64,000 nucleotides of DNA from Gammaproteobacteria bacterium (GTDB lineage Bacteria; Pseudomonadota; Gammaproteobacteria; Nitrosococcales; Methylophagaceae). Of this stretch, positions 1 to 9,474 are shown piece after piece; within the stretch, counting starts at the first letter, position 1, and every line of letters begins with the position of its first letter. The stretch covers positions 1 to 64,000 of the forward strand of contig JACUUH010000001.1 of assembly GCA_014859375.1 (NCBI GenBank), given 5' to 3'. Position numbers and translations under genes: made by a program. Below the pieces are notes generated by a model. The model ran no database searches, was not told the DNA's origin, and saw only the letters and a program-made list of their open reading frames with translations.

Positions 1-31
1 TAGTCGGATAATTTCGATTACTGCCCTATGT

Positions 32-150
32 GCGCCCATAGCTCAACTGGATAGGATATATATCACCGCCTGTCCCTGCACTGACCTTCTAAGTCAGTAC
101 CGTAAAAAGCAGGATGGAGGTGAAAGGTTCGATTCCTGCTGGGCGTACCA
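32..150 (+). tRNA. tRNA-Arg(TCT)-like RNA, irregular
   Basis: A 7-bp acceptor stem (GCGCCCA with TGGGCGT), encoded CCA, a clean anticodon arm (CTGAC-CTTCTAA-GTCAG, anticodon TCT) and a TTCGATT loop point to tRNA-Arg. It is about 40 nt too long. Extra sequence lies on both sides of the anticodon arm; CACC/GGTG and CCTGC/GCAGG in these extras can pair with each other. The D stem lacks its GAGC partner, and the GCAGG that should pair with CCTGC of the T arm is displaced. AGA codons are abundant in the phage genes, so a TCT tRNA would be useful, but this copy may be decayed or may be a tRNA-like element with another role. Confidence 0.55.
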
Positions 151-262
151 TTATAAAAGCGTATTAGCGGCCTGAGATCTATTGTAGCGAACTCACTACG
201 TAACGTACTGCCATACACGTTTACGTCTAGCTACAGGCTTCTAGTGCGCTTCTATAATGGTT
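148..262 (+). other. foldable segment after the tRNA-like RNA
   Basis: CCATTATA plus AAGCG at the left end pair with CGCTT plus TATAATGG at the right end, closing a roughly 115-nt domain. Inside, CGTAA can pair with TTTACG, and GTAGC with GCTAC. No ORF fills it. It could be a separate RNA or an extension of the tRNA-like RNA. The folding was done by eye only. Confidence 0.35.
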
Positions 263-278
263 AATCAACATAACGTTT

Positions 279-321
279 ACTACTGTACTCCAAAAGGAGT
301 ACAGTAGTATATTTTTTTTTG
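279..321 (+). terminator. rho-independent terminator
   Basis: A perfect 13-bp stem (ACTACTGTACTCC / GGAGTACAGTAGT) with an AAAA loop is followed by a long T run. It ends the RNA-gene region before the first promoter. Confidence 0.9.
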
Positions 322-343
322 TCCACTTACCCAAAAAAATCAT

Positions 344-379
344 TTAACCCAAAGTCAACCCCATATTACTAAATTGAAT
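344..379 (+). promoter_or_regulatory. early-type phage promoter
   Basis: AAAGTCAA followed by CCATATTACTAAATTGAAT lies about 50 nt before the 429 gene. The same block recurs before other genes (12978, 22363, 26241, 49301 and others). The TATTAC core resembles the AT-rich early promoter reported for phiKZ virion RNAP. Assignment to that polymerase is inference. Confidence 0.7.
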
Positions 380-428
380 AGTAGATAGTATTAAGCTATA
401 TATAACAATTAATTTAAGGAGAATAGAC

Positions 429-617
429 ATGAGTTTATTAAAAGTTGTAGCAGTAGTAGGTGGTGCGGTTGTGGCAAGTGTAGCCGTTGGTGGTTACACC
501 GCTTGGAGAAAGTACAAGCGCGATGAAAAAAAGGTCTTAGATATGAAAGGTGAGATGGAAGAGTTTATGAACCGCAGTCACGCGGAATTTAAGAGCGATG
601 CAATAAAGGATAAATGA
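429..617 (+). CDS. small single-pass membrane protein
   Basis: A 62-residue protein of unknown function. Residues 4-24 form one glycine/valine/alanine-rich hydrophobic segment, followed by a basic WRKYKRDEKK stretch and a charged tail, so the N terminus is probably membrane-embedded with the tail in the cytoplasm. The ribosome site AAGGAG lies upstream. Its N terminus resembles the 49686 protein (MSALKIVAGVVGA). It sits first in a two-gene unit behind a strong early-type promoter, which suggests expression soon after infection. Confidence 0.75.
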   Translation: MSLLKVVAVVGGAVVASVAVGGYTAWRKYKRDEKKVLDMKGEMEEFMNRSHAEFKSDAIKDK

Positions 618-618
618 C

Positions 619-768
619 ATGAAAGCATTAGAAATTGTAGTGGGTTTTGCGGCGATAAACGTGTCGCTTGTATTCTTAGCTAAATGGCACCATAATAAGC
701 GCCTCCGTGCGGCCAATAGAGCCGCACGTCAAATGGCTGAAGATTTTGATAATTGTCGACCCAAATAA
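619..768 (+). CDS. small membrane protein (too short for ORF track)
   Basis: A 49-residue ORF starting MKALEIVVGF, one nucleotide after the stop of the 429 gene. Residues 4-21 are hydrophobic, followed by a strongly basic tail (KWHHNKRLRAANRAARQ). It shares the layout of the preceding gene: a short hydrophobic N terminus and a positively charged tail. It is probably translated from the same transcript. Function unknown. Confidence 0.6.
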   Translation: MKALEIVVGFAAINVSLVFLAKWHHNKRLRAANRAARQMAEDFDNCRPK

Positions 769-800
769 TAAATTAATTTGAGTTATCCAAAATAATAGCT

Positions 801-833
801 AAAGAGCACCATTACGAGTGCTCTTTTTTTTTT
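801..833 (+). terminator. rho-independent terminator
   Basis: AAAGAGCAC / GTGCTCTTT stem followed by a T run, ending the small membrane-protein unit. Confidence 0.85.
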
Positions 834-862
834 GTTTAATATGGTAACTTTTTTAGGGTATA

Positions 863-890
863 AATAGACTACCTCTAAAGGTAGTCTATT
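863..890 (-). terminator. terminator of the tail tube/sheath unit
   Basis: AATAGACTACC / GGTAGTCTATT stem with a 6-nt loop just beyond the stop of the minus-strand tail tube gene; T-rich on the minus strand. Confidence 0.7.
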
Positions 891-899
891 GTTTACCTT

Positions 900-1790
900 T
901 TAATAACCGCCAGCTGGAGTATCCATAGCTCTGGCTGAAGCATCATTCACCTGATCAGAGTAACCAGATTCAGCTGCTCTAATATCGGCTTGAATTTCTT
1001 GAACGAAAGCTTCTTTAAGGTTAGGGTTAATACCTGACATGTTCATCTCATCAAGATAACGTTGTGCCAAAGTATTTACGCCTAAACCTTCTTGCGTCAA
1101 GCTAGTGAATTCCACAGAATACTGAGTAGGTTCACCAGGTTGAGTTAAGTCGCGGCGACCAAGAACTTCACCGGCAGTTTTAGGATGCATGTTAGTTGAT
1201 AACCATGCGTGTACTACGCGTGTATGAGTAGGATCTGGTTCGATAAACATTACAGTCATACCAGTGTAGTCCGGTAATAGATCTGTAGGCTTCTCACCTT
1301 GTCTAGTCATAACGTTTGGAACCTTAGTAGTCGGGTCCATGATAAGGTTAGTGATCCAACCTGTCAAGAACTGATTAATAGGTTTCCCATATTTTTCTGT
1401 CCATGTAAATACTGGTACAGAACGTGCACGTGTAACGTTGGTTGCAGTTTCCTGCATTTCACCAGCACCACCGACTGCTTCTTCAGAATACTCTACGGTT
1501 AGAGTAGATTGTAGACCTTCGATGGTGTTAGCGTGCAATTCAACCAAAGACTTCAGTGTACCAACCCATTTTTCAGAGTTAGGTAAATGCTGAAATCCTC
1601 TAGGCGCTTCTACAAGTACAGCGATAAGGTTACGACGAATATAAGCTGCGTTAGAAACGTAGCCTTCAAAGTTCGTGCGAATACCATTCTGACCTGATTC
1701 AAGTAAAGATACATCCAACATACCCTCGCCATTGAGGGACTTTTCACCGTGCGCTTTTGTACCGAGTATGGTGCTTTGTAAACGACCCAT
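900..1790 (-). CDS. tail tube protein (phiKZ gp30-like)
   Basis: A 296-residue protein immediately downstream of the sheath gene in the same minus-strand unit, as the tube follows the sheath in myoviruses (phiKZ gp29-gp30). It contains long beta-rich stretches, as expected of a tube subunit that polymerises into the inner tail channel, but no short diagnostic motif. A ribosome site AGGAG precedes the ATG. The codon choice (many CGT/CGC arginines) is closer to that of highly expressed genes than in neighbouring non-structural genes, which fits an abundant virion protein. The assignment rests on size and gene order. Confidence 0.75.
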   Translation of the reverse strand: MGRLQSTILGTKAHGEKSLNGEGMLDVSLLESGQNGIRTNFEGYVSNAAYIRRNLIAVLVEAPRGFQHLPNSEKWVGTLKSLVELHANTIEGLQSTLTVEYSEEAVGGAGEMQETATNVTRARSVPVFTWTEKYGKPINQFLTGWITNLIMDPTTKVPNVMTRQGEKPTDLLPDYTGMTVMFIEPDPTHTRVVHAWLSTNMHPKTAGEVLGRRDLTQPGEPTQYSVEFTSLTQEGLGVNTLAQRYLDEMNMSGINPNLKEAFVQEIQADIRAAESGYSDQVNDASARAMDTPAGGY

Positions 1791-1834
1791 ATTTTTTTAA
1801 TCTCCTAATTTTGATTAATAAGACTCACCTGAAA

Positions 1835-3967
1835 TTAACCAGGGTAATCCTCGATTCGATGTGCGACAACAGTGAACGAGCCAACAGTTTTCATGTTAGG
1901 TGCGTACATGTGGATGTTACACGCCCAACTATAACCGCGTTGTTCATCGTAAGACGAATAGAAAGTTTCGGCTTGAACAATAATGCGATCACCAAACTTA
2001 TCTCTAACATCTTCTTCGATCAACTGGTCGGAACGTTCCATGAACTGTTCAGGAGTTAAGCCAGAAATACCTGTTAAATCACGCCATGTTCTAAATGCAA
2101 CTTTTTCTAATTCAACAGCAGCAATCATGTTGATAGCTGAGTTAAGTACAGAAGAGTCATCATCGTACACGGTTTGGATACCAGGGAAGAACAAGCTACT
2201 ACGATCGTAGTTTTGTACCCAAGTTAGACCAGTGTCCCAGTTAATACTACGGACATTATCACTAACCCACTCTGCATTAACACCTTTAAATTTCAACACA
2301 CGGTTGTTAGGTGGCATGTCAAACGCTTCACGTGTTTTCCAGATACCATTGCCAGCACCCATGTATCTAGCTGACTTCTGAGCAATCTCTAAAGTTAATG
2401 GCAACAGCCCTTTATAGTTACTATTTAACAAGTAACCAGAATGTCCCACGATAAGTGCACGACAAGTAGGTGTTCCGTAAACTTCAGACTCAGGATAAAG
2501 TCTAGCTTTAGAACGTAACGCCACAGCAATCGACTGTTCTTCAGAAGCTGTGTTCTGAGGTTGCGACACGTCTTGGGTTGATACGACAGGGTAAATATCT
2601 TTACGCTTACCCATAGGTACAAAGAATGCATACTTAGTTTCAAGTGAGAAACCACTATCGTAAAGCACTGACTGTGGATACATTGCCATGTCCATGAACT
2701 TAGCTTCTAGATCGCCGTAGTTAGTCAATTGATGACGAACAGCTAAATCGAAAGTTTCAAAATTCATAACACCGTCGTAACCACCGGTGCAATAATGAGT
2801 AGAAGAAGAACTCAATAGAACGCCACCTTCAGACGGACCTTGAATAATCAAAGATTCGTAAGGGATGTTATTCCAATCAGTACCACCGAACACGTTAACC
2901 AAATGTAGATTTTCTTCACCATCTGGAACATAACCGTGTGGTGCTTCTTTTGCTTGAACCATTGAAAGAATAGTTTCTAAATGGTCTTTGTAAACATGAA
3001 TGCGTTTAAATGGAGCTTGAATTTCAGGTAGACCTGCTGCAGCTTCTTGCGAGTATGCAGGGAGTACAGCGTCATCAATGTATAGTTCTTTTTGAACACG
3101 TGGATTGAAGACACCTTCTTTAAAACTGAAATCTACCGTTTGCTCACCAAATAAAGTTTCTACAGTTTTAGATGTGAAGGTTTGTGTATCGCGTTCCACA
3201 ATCTGTAGTCTGTAAAGGTATGCCAGCTGTTCTTCGATCGTTTGATCGTCAGCTGAAATAGCGCTATCAGTAGTTGGCGCAGAAAATCTAATGCCAACAT
3301 TATTACCATAAGAACCGAAGTGTTGTACTTCAAAGTCCATGATAGGATAGATGGTGGACTGTTCACCGTCACTGTTTGTCATTTGACCTACAGTAGACTT
3401 TCCGTCACCAACGCGTGAATCAAGAATACGCTCATTACCTGATTCAAGTAAACGAGGGTCGTTATCTTCTAAAATACGTCCGTCATCTTCAGGTTTAATA
3501 GTAGGACCTACTAACCAGCGAAGGTTAAAGCCTTCTACTAAGTCCCCGGTAGGGATTTTATTACCGCTTTCATCTAACTTGTGTTTACCTTGTTCGTCGC
3601 GCTCATACACGGGAACAAATTCTGGCAATACATCAACAGACAAACGTAGCGTTGCAGGTGGGTTTGCGCCAGGCGGCACTAACCGTTGAATCATCATGCT
3701 GTTACCTTCAGCACCAATGGTTTCAACAAACGGTGTTGCATGGTTATAGTAAGGACCTTTAGGGTCAAAGGTCTTTTGACCATACATACTAACCATTGCT
3801 GTACCAGATGTCAATTGCGGCAGTGTTTCCCCTCTCTCACTATAAATGAAGAGGTGTGGTAAATGTGTTGGAATTAAGATTGGTTCAATTACTGGTGCTC
3901 TACCAGAATTATCTTTAATACCTTTATAAATACCACGTGGGGCCGCATTTCGTATTGTTAACGACAT
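1835..3967 (-). CDS. contractile tail sheath protein (phiKZ gp29-like)
   Basis: A 710-residue protein close in size to phiKZ sheath gp29. The N terminus (IRNAAPRGIYKGIKDNSGRAPVIEPILIPTHLPHLF) fits the conserved opening of giant-phage sheaths, and the C-terminal part (LNSAINMIAAVELEKVAFRTWRDLTG) fits the domain that forms the inter-subunit mesh. The sheath contracts to drive the tube through the envelope. It is first in the two-gene minus unit with the tube, 44 nt apart, and is preceded by an AAGGAG ribosome site. Codons are biased as in an abundant protein. Confidence 0.85.
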   Translation of the reverse strand: MSLTIRNAAPRGIYKGIKDNSGRAPVIEPILIPTHLPHLFIYSERGETLPQLTSGTAMVSMYGQKTFDPKGPYYNHATPFVETIGAEGNSMMIQRLVPPGANPPATLRLSVDVLPEFVPVYERDEQGKHKLDESGNKIPTGDLVEGFNLRWLVGPTIKPEDDGRILEDNDPRLLESGNERILDSRVGDGKSTVGQMTNSDGEQSTIYPIMDFEVQHFGSYGNNVGIRFSAPTTDSAISADDQTIEEQLAYLYRLQIVERDTQTFTSKTVETLFGEQTVDFSFKEGVFNPRVQKELYIDDAVLPAYSQEAAAGLPEIQAPFKRIHVYKDHLETILSMVQAKEAPHGYVPDGEENLHLVNVFGGTDWNNIPYESLIIQGPSEGGVLLSSSSTHYCTGGYDGVMNFETFDLAVRHQLTNYGDLEAKFMDMAMYPQSVLYDSGFSLETKYAFFVPMGKRKDIYPVVSTQDVSQPQNTASEEQSIAVALRSKARLYPESEVYGTPTCRALIVGHSGYLLNSNYKGLLPLTLEIAQKSARYMGAGNGIWKTREAFDMPPNNRVLKFKGVNAEWVSDNVRSINWDTGLTWVQNYDRSSLFFPGIQTVYDDDSSVLNSAINMIAAVELEKVAFRTWRDLTGISGLTPEQFMERSDQLIEEDVRDKFGDRIIVQAETFYSSYDEQRGYSWACNIHMYAPNMKTVGSFTVVAHRIEDYPG

Positions 3968-4249
3968 AAAAGAAATGCTCCTTCGAAGGATAAATTTTTT
4001 TGTTTAAACTCTACCATAACTTGAACGTGTTTAGTGCCATGGTCACACTGACACGCCCCATGGTGAAATGGTATAGTTCTGACTTTTTATACAAGCGTCT
4101 CTTCTTCAATAAAAAGTATCATAGAAAATGTATACATATTTTCTTGAAACAAGGAGATAAACAATTGCTTGTGTAAAAAATATTTAACGACAACAATGTT
4201 TAAAACCTCATACAATCATGTAAGGTTTTACACTTAAAGGAGATAATAA
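3968..4249. promoter_or_regulatory. divergent intergenic region before the tail genes
   Basis: These 282 nt separate the minus-strand sheath gene from the plus-strand 4250 gene and must hold promoters in both directions. An inverted repeat ACTTTTTAT / ATAAAAAGT lies near 4083-4118. A TTGTGTAAAAAATATTT stretch near 4169 resembles a motif repeated at 14872, 16738 and 26122. An early-type TATTACT element is not seen, consistent with late transcription. Confidence 0.4.
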
Positions 4250-5146
4250 ATGTTTTCCACCGCTTACGATACCCTAGCCGCTAGGTTTTATGATGTAAAA
4301 GAAATTAGATCTAAGCTAGAACTTGCACGTATCGACGATGAACTTAAACCTGCTAGATGGCCTGATAGTAGAGAAATTATTGACGGGATATATGAAGTTG
4401 GTGATAATGAAGTTCCGACTTTCACACATCCTTTCAAATATGAATTTGATAAAAAGCCTGTTTATGTTGTCGACTTAAGACCTTACACCAAGATTGAAAG
4501 AGATGGCACTAGAGCTATCACTAACCTACCAGAATACTCTTTACTTTTAATGAGAGCTAAACTAAACAAAATCTGGGATGAAGAACCAAGTCTAGTTGTA
4601 AACATGGGCGACTTACCAATGGTAGTCTTTGTTAGATGGTTAACTGGTGTCATTAGTTCTAGATTAGGTCTATCTCCAGAAGATCAAATCAAACTATCAG
4701 CTGTCACTCTTTTTTATTGGTACGATTTGTCTAGAGAAGAGTCTTTAGAAGAATCTGAGAAAATGAGAGTGCTCGCTAAATTATCTAAGATCTCATACAT
4801 ACCTACCACTGCAGTTGTCGGGTTAGTGGATAGAATTGTGAGAATGGGTAATGTTAGCGATTACATTGCAGTTGCTAAAGAAGTGGTGGGTTCTACTAGA
4901 ATGGAGAAATTAAACCCTGGTTTATTATTCTCTATGTTAGGTGGAAGTTGGTTTGGTTTAAACGCCAAAGAGTTAATAGCTGTAGCCACCGAACACCCTC
5001 CAACGTTCATTGCCATTATAAATGCAGCTTTGGAGAGTAGAAGTTACAAGAAATCTCTTTTAGGTAAACTTGTCTATGAAAACGACAAAGATAGAAGAGG
5101 TAAAGTATTTACTCAGTCCATCTACAACTTAATGAAAGATTATTAA
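4250..5146 (+). CDS. conserved virion or assembly protein (phiKZ gp28 position)
   Basis: A 298-residue protein of unknown function with a clear AAGGAG ribosome site. It contains no transmembrane segment or catalytic motif that I recognise. It begins a four-gene plus-strand unit ending in the large terminase; phiKZ has gp25 (terminase) to gp28 beside sheath gp29, so the order here mirrors that block with inverted orientation relative to the sheath. A head, neck or tail-completion role is inferred from context only. Confidence 0.6.
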   Translation: MFSTAYDTLAARFYDVKEIRSKLELARIDDELKPARWPDSREIIDGIYEVGDNEVPTFTHPFKYEFDKKPVYVVDLRPYTKIERDGTRAITNLPEYSLLLMRAKLNKIWDEEPSLVVNMGDLPMVVFVRWLTGVISSRLGLSPEDQIKLSAVTLFYWYDLSREESLEESEKMRVLAKLSKISYIPTTAVVGLVDRIVRMGNVSDYIAVAKEVVGSTRMEKLNPGLLFSMLGGSWFGLNAKELIAVATEHPPTFIAIINAALESRSYKKSLLGKLVYENDKDRRGKVFTQSIYNLMKDY

Positions 5147-5164
5147 TAAGTTAAGGAAATGATC

Positions 5165-7735
5165 ATGTCTAATTACCTAACAAGACACGCTATAGAAAAT
5201 GTTTGGTGCAGTCATGATCAGGATCATCAACATTTATACCAACCCGCTAGAATCTCAATACCCAAAGGGGTTAGAAGATTTGTTGGTGTGGAATGGTCTA
5301 ATGTTAGACTTCCTGATTATAACAAAACTTACCATGTCTACCAAATAGGTAATATATCTCCAGCTATCATTAACCTTATACCTAATAATGATCGCTGGTA
5401 CATAGCCTCTGAGACTATAAATAAGTATAACATGATAATTGATGTCTATGACGATAAAGGTCGGCATCTACCTAGGTTTACAGCTTATTTTAGAAAAAGT
5501 GTCAGCGGTAATTTAGTTATTGCCGTTGAAGATCAACCAAGAATAAGTGAACTCAGGTATAGAAAGTTATACGTTAGGTTTTATACCAATGCCTATTTCT
5601 CGTCTGAAAGATCCCATGAAACTGAAGACAGAGTTTTCACTAAAGGTATTAAGGTAACTGGTAGAAACCAAGTAGTTGTATTCCAAAATGAAATACAGGA
5701 TATTAAAGACTCTTGGGGCGGTGAGGTTTACGTATTTCTAAATGGTTGGTGGTGTAAAGGGTTTAACCCGGACAATGTTGCAGAGGGAGATATTCTCGAA
5801 TACGTCCACGATACATCCGTTAAGAAAATAGAAAGCTTTAAAATAGATGACTTAGAAACTTTTACCTCTACACTAGATTCTCTTAGAAAGTATTTAATTT
5901 TAAGAGATACTGATTTAATGGATACCATTGATTATAAAGATGACATGGATATCTTTTTGGTTAAAAAGGAAGGTTACTTACAGAAAGGTATAACCTATCA
6001 TCAGTCTACACCGTTCTCTGTAAGAATGGTTACTCATAAAGACTATTCAATCCCAGTGCAACATTTAACAGACTTGGCTAGTGAGATTGAAGATTGGGAT
6101 AATCTATTGGACCTTTACATAGTTCTTCAGATACGCCGAGCAGGGTATGAAAGACCTTTAGTTTTTGAACATCATCGCATAAAAGAACTAATGCGGTTAG
6201 ATAAGGATAAAGTTCTTCAAGCAATGGTTGGCAGTAACTCAAACGTTGAGGAATGGAAAGCTGCTAGTTTAGAGAATAGTAAATATGTTGAGTTAATGAG
6301 AGCTAAGTTACATCAGGTCAATGAAGATTTTGTTCAAACTGCTTATGGTTACAACGCTATAACCAAAATGTTTGGAGATAACCTACATAAGCCTTATAAT
6401 CTTGGAGGAAAGAGAGTAGTATATTTACCCACTCTACTTCAAGACAATGCAACGATCTTTGAATTTGATATGCAAGGAAGATTGGTAGATTTCTATCATC
6501 ATGACTCAGGGCGTATCTATGAAGTTAAGAATGAAATCACAGGTTATGTTGAAGCTATAACTGGCAGAGGCGGGGATAGTTCATACACTTACTACGGATA
6601 TGATTGGATTTTATTAAATCCTTTAGTTGGCTATAAATGCTATATCACTGACCTTGCAGGTGGAAATCCTCTGAAGGATAATTGGAGATTAGCAGTAGAA
6701 GGCAGTGACTACAAAGTGGAGGGTGATGTGCTCACATGGTTGGTTGACAGAGATACCACATGGAGTGCTCTACGCACGGATGATGGTTTCCTTGTAAGGA
6801 AGTTCCAAGATAGCTTTACGGATGGTATTCTTAGATTTACTATCAAGGCTATGGATAGAGTACAAGAAGAAACTGTTGAAGTGTTGAGTCATATACCTCC
6901 TGCCAAACTGGAAGTGTTTTTAAACGGTCATCCACTTATAGAAAATCTAGATTACTTTGTTAAATGGCCCGAGGTCATTATATCAAATAAGGAATACTTA
7001 AAACCTGATTTAGATATCGAACAAGACATAGTTGTCAGATGCTTAGGTTTTTGTACGGATGATTTACAAAGACTACCGGCTAATGATTTTGGATATGTTG
7101 AAAACGGGATTCTTAGCGCTAATAATCGCTTCGATGTTAGGGACGACAAAGTAATGAGATTCGTTGCTGGAGGTAGAATATATCATCAAAACGAATTACA
7201 GTTCTGTGAGGACGACTGTGGCATTAGGATTGGGAACATTGGAAACGGTACTCCTTATCTAATCGACGAGACTCCAGTTGCTTTAGGTAATTTAATTAAT
7301 GAGGAAGTTCATTCGTTTAGAGAAAGAAGTCTTAACTTAGATAAGAGAATATCGGATTATCTAACTATGTATTATCCAGAACCTGAGCGCAGTGAGATTT
7401 CAGTTATTGATAAACGTTACAGAATCATAAGTCCTTTCATCTCTAAGATCTATTATGATCTGGCCAGTGGATTCTTTTACCCAGAAGGTATAGAAAACCA
7501 GTACTCTGAAGAGAAGGCTAGAGAGTGGGTTAAGGATTATGAGTGGTTATTAGATTACGATCCTATCAATCACGGCGTGGATCAGAGATACGTATCTATT
7601 CACCCACATCCATTATTCACAGAGGTGTCGTTGGATATTTACAGATATAACTTCTTACTTAAGATTGTTAAATCGTATTACAACGATAGAATGAATATCG
7701 CTTCCCATATCAACATAAAAGAAGGATGGGTATAA
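5165..7735 (+). CDS. large virion-associated protein (phiKZ gp27 position)
   Basis: An 858-residue (or longer by two) protein between the 4250 gene and the 7739 gene. The ORF track starts at ATG 5159, but the ATG at 5165 is better spaced from the AAGGA ribosome site. The sequence is rich in tyrosine and beta-strand-like segments (YRKLYVRFYTNAYFSS, KLEVFLNGHPLIENLDYFVKWP), which suggests repeated beta domains of a structural protein. Gene order places it in the tail/neck group beside the terminase. No enzyme motif seen. Confidence 0.6.
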   Translation: MSNYLTRHAIENVWCSHDQDHQHLYQPARISIPKGVRRFVGVEWSNVRLPDYNKTYHVYQIGNISPAIINLIPNNDRWYIASETINKYNMIIDVYDDKGRHLPRFTAYFRKSVSGNLVIAVEDQPRISELRYRKLYVRFYTNAYFSSERSHETEDRVFTKGIKVTGRNQVVVFQNEIQDIKDSWGGEVYVFLNGWWCKGFNPDNVAEGDILEYVHDTSVKKIESFKIDDLETFTSTLDSLRKYLILRDTDLMDTIDYKDDMDIFLVKKEGYLQKGITYHQSTPFSVRMVTHKDYSIPVQHLTDLASEIEDWDNLLDLYIVLQIRRAGYERPLVFEHHRIKELMRLDKDKVLQAMVGSNSNVEEWKAASLENSKYVELMRAKLHQVNEDFVQTAYGYNAITKMFGDNLHKPYNLGGKRVVYLPTLLQDNATIFEFDMQGRLVDFYHHDSGRIYEVKNEITGYVEAITGRGGDSSYTYYGYDWILLNPLVGYKCYITDLAGGNPLKDNWRLAVEGSDYKVEGDVLTWLVDRDTTWSALRTDDGFLVRKFQDSFTDGILRFTIKAMDRVQEETVEVLSHIPPAKLEVFLNGHPLIENLDYFVKWPEVIISNKEYLKPDLDIEQDIVVRCLGFCTDDLQRLPANDFGYVENGILSANNRFDVRDDKVMRFVAGGRIYHQNELQFCEDDCGIRIGNIGNGTPYLIDETPVALGNLINEEVHSFRERSLNLDKRISDYLTMYYPEPERSEISVIDKRYRIISPFISKIYYDLASGFFYPEGIENQYSEEKAREWVKDYEWLLDYDPINHGVDQRYVSIHPHPLFTEVSLDIYRYNFLLKIVKSYYNDRMNIASHINIKEGWV

Positions 7736-7738
7736 AAA

Positions 7739-9397
7739 ATGAGTGAAGTTTTAGTACCAATACATGACCCTGATAGAGGCTTTAGAATTTGGCACCTATC
7801 AGAAATATTTAGAGGTCCTAATACCGGCAGGTACATACCTAATAAAGACGATCTAGTTTTAGATTGGGATACAGGTATGTATAGAGTAGTGGGTAATGAT
7901 TTATCCACAGGCTTGAGTCGGTTAGAACCCTGGTATGGTCCAAAAGAAGGTGAGGGTGTTACTTTAGAAAATAGTCTATTAGGTATTGACATTGGGAATC
8001 AAGGTGAGTCTTTTAGAGCCTACATTGATACTAGTGTCACACCTCACACCTTGGCATGCGACAGTAGACTGCATATCCACGGGACTGCACCTACAAGCAT
8101 TAAAGTTTTTAAAGGCACGGACATTAGCGATACCGGTACGGTTATCTCCGCTATGTATGATAGAAATAACCAACTACTAGGTGAGAACATTCCATTGGAG
8201 TTAGTCACCATGCCCGATGCCAATAACAAAGCTATTAAAACACCTGTTGTTGGACACACGCTTAGTAAACTAGACGATGGTGAAGTTGTCACTGCAGTAG
8301 TTTATGATGACTTGGGGTATGTTAGAAGTTACAGCACTCTATTAGTTAAGAATACTACTTTCATTAGAAGTACGGAAGCTAATAGAAAATACATTACGTC
8401 TATTCATTTGGAATCACCGTTCCTAGATAAGAATGAACCTAACGTATTAAGATTACCTATTAACGTTGCAATAAGCGATGTACCAGTTATAGGTGTGGTT
8501 ACTTATAGCGATGGTAGTCAGATGAAGTTACCTGCTAACGGCGGTAAGTTCAAACTATATGGAATGACTCATTTTGTATCTACTATCGTAGGGCAAAAGA
8601 TTCCATTAGTATTGACCTATCACTTAAGTCCTGATGAAATTAACTACGGTGCTCAAGCAGGTGACTCCAAACATATCTCTGTAGAATATTGGGGGACTAC
8701 AACTGAATTTGAGAAATCATACTCTGTTAAGATATTTGCCTTCCCAAGATGGGTTGACGGTATTCGCGGTTATGAACTTGATTATTGGTTATACAACCTC
8801 GATCGACACAAAGTTTATAACATCACTAATCTTGTTACATTTACTAACAACTCTGAATTCTTCAGACCGTTACAGTACAATGTAAAACAGAAATTAGTGT
8901 TATCTGTTGAAATGGATAAAGTAGATACAGCTTACCCTAAATATAAGTTTGTACAAGCAATTGATTTAACTTTAATGTCACCAGGTACGTCGGATCAAAC
9001 TAAATGGTTAGTTGGTTTCCAACCTAATCAAGATCCAATGTATGGTCATGACCTTGTAGCTAAAGTTCAATTTGTTAATACAGATTACTGGTTAGTTGAC
9101 ATCACAAGTGGGTTCAACTCTAAAGAAGAATGGTTAAGGCATGTTTACTACGATGCTAAACCATTGTTTAATCCATTGAGTGAAGATGAAGCTCCAATGC
9201 CTAATCTACTTGTTCTTAAAACTAAGAATAATAGATACGAGGTACCGAGTGACGATTGGGATGATCATATCGAATTTGTAAACGATCTCAACGATGGTGA
9301 GAACCTAATGATTGAGTTTGTCTATAGATTAGATGAGACTGATTTACAGCTTGGTGTGGCCGCTTTACCAGTTAAGGCTGTTCAACACTTAGATTAA
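7739..9397 (+). CDS. virion-associated beta-rich protein (phiKZ gp26 position)
   Basis: A 552-residue protein, 3 nt after the previous gene, so probably translationally coupled. It is beta-rich, with several Ig-like alternating stretches (VVTAVVYDDLGYVRSYSTLLVKN, IGVVTYSDGSQMKLPANGGKF) and a C-terminal segment similar in style to the 5165 protein. A structural role in tail or neck is inferred from style and neighbours. No known motif was recognised. Confidence 0.55.
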   Translation: MSEVLVPIHDPDRGFRIWHLSEIFRGPNTGRYIPNKDDLVLDWDTGMYRVVGNDLSTGLSRLEPWYGPKEGEGVTLENSLLGIDIGNQGESFRAYIDTSVTPHTLACDSRLHIHGTAPTSIKVFKGTDISDTGTVISAMYDRNNQLLGENIPLELVTMPDANNKAIKTPVVGHTLSKLDDGEVVTAVVYDDLGYVRSYSTLLVKNTTFIRSTEANRKYITSIHLESPFLDKNEPNVLRLPINVAISDVPVIGVVTYSDGSQMKLPANGGKFKLYGMTHFVSTIVGQKIPLVLTYHLSPDEINYGAQAGDSKHISVEYWGTTTEFEKSYSVKIFAFPRWVDGIRGYELDYWLYNLDRHKVYNITNLVTFTNNSEFFRPLQYNVKQKLVLSVEMDKVDTAYPKYKFVQAIDLTLMSPGTSDQTKWLVGFQPNQDPMYGHDLVAKVQFVNTDYWLVDITSGFNSKEEWLRHVYYDAKPLFNPLSEDEAPMPNLLVLKTKNNRYEVPSDDWDDHIEFVNDLNDGENLMIEFVYRLDETDLQLGVAALPVKAVQHLD

Positions 9398-9413
9398 AGT
9401 AATAAAGATGTTA

Positions 9414-9448
9414 TAGGAGGCCTTATCGGTCTCCTAAGCATTTTTTTA
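9414..9448 (+). terminator. probable terminator before the terminase gene
   Basis: AGGAGGCC / GGTCTCCT stem (one G-U pair), then AAGCA and a T7 run. Partial read-through to the terminase is possible. Confidence 0.6.
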
Positions 9449-9474
9449 TAACGTATTTTTTTGGGGTAAAACTA

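Noticed and set aside
4048-4120. tRNA-like D arm (TGGTGAAATGGTATA) upstream of the 4250 gene
   Set aside because: No acceptor pairing or T arm follows within a tRNA length; probably chance similarity or a remnant too decayed to call.
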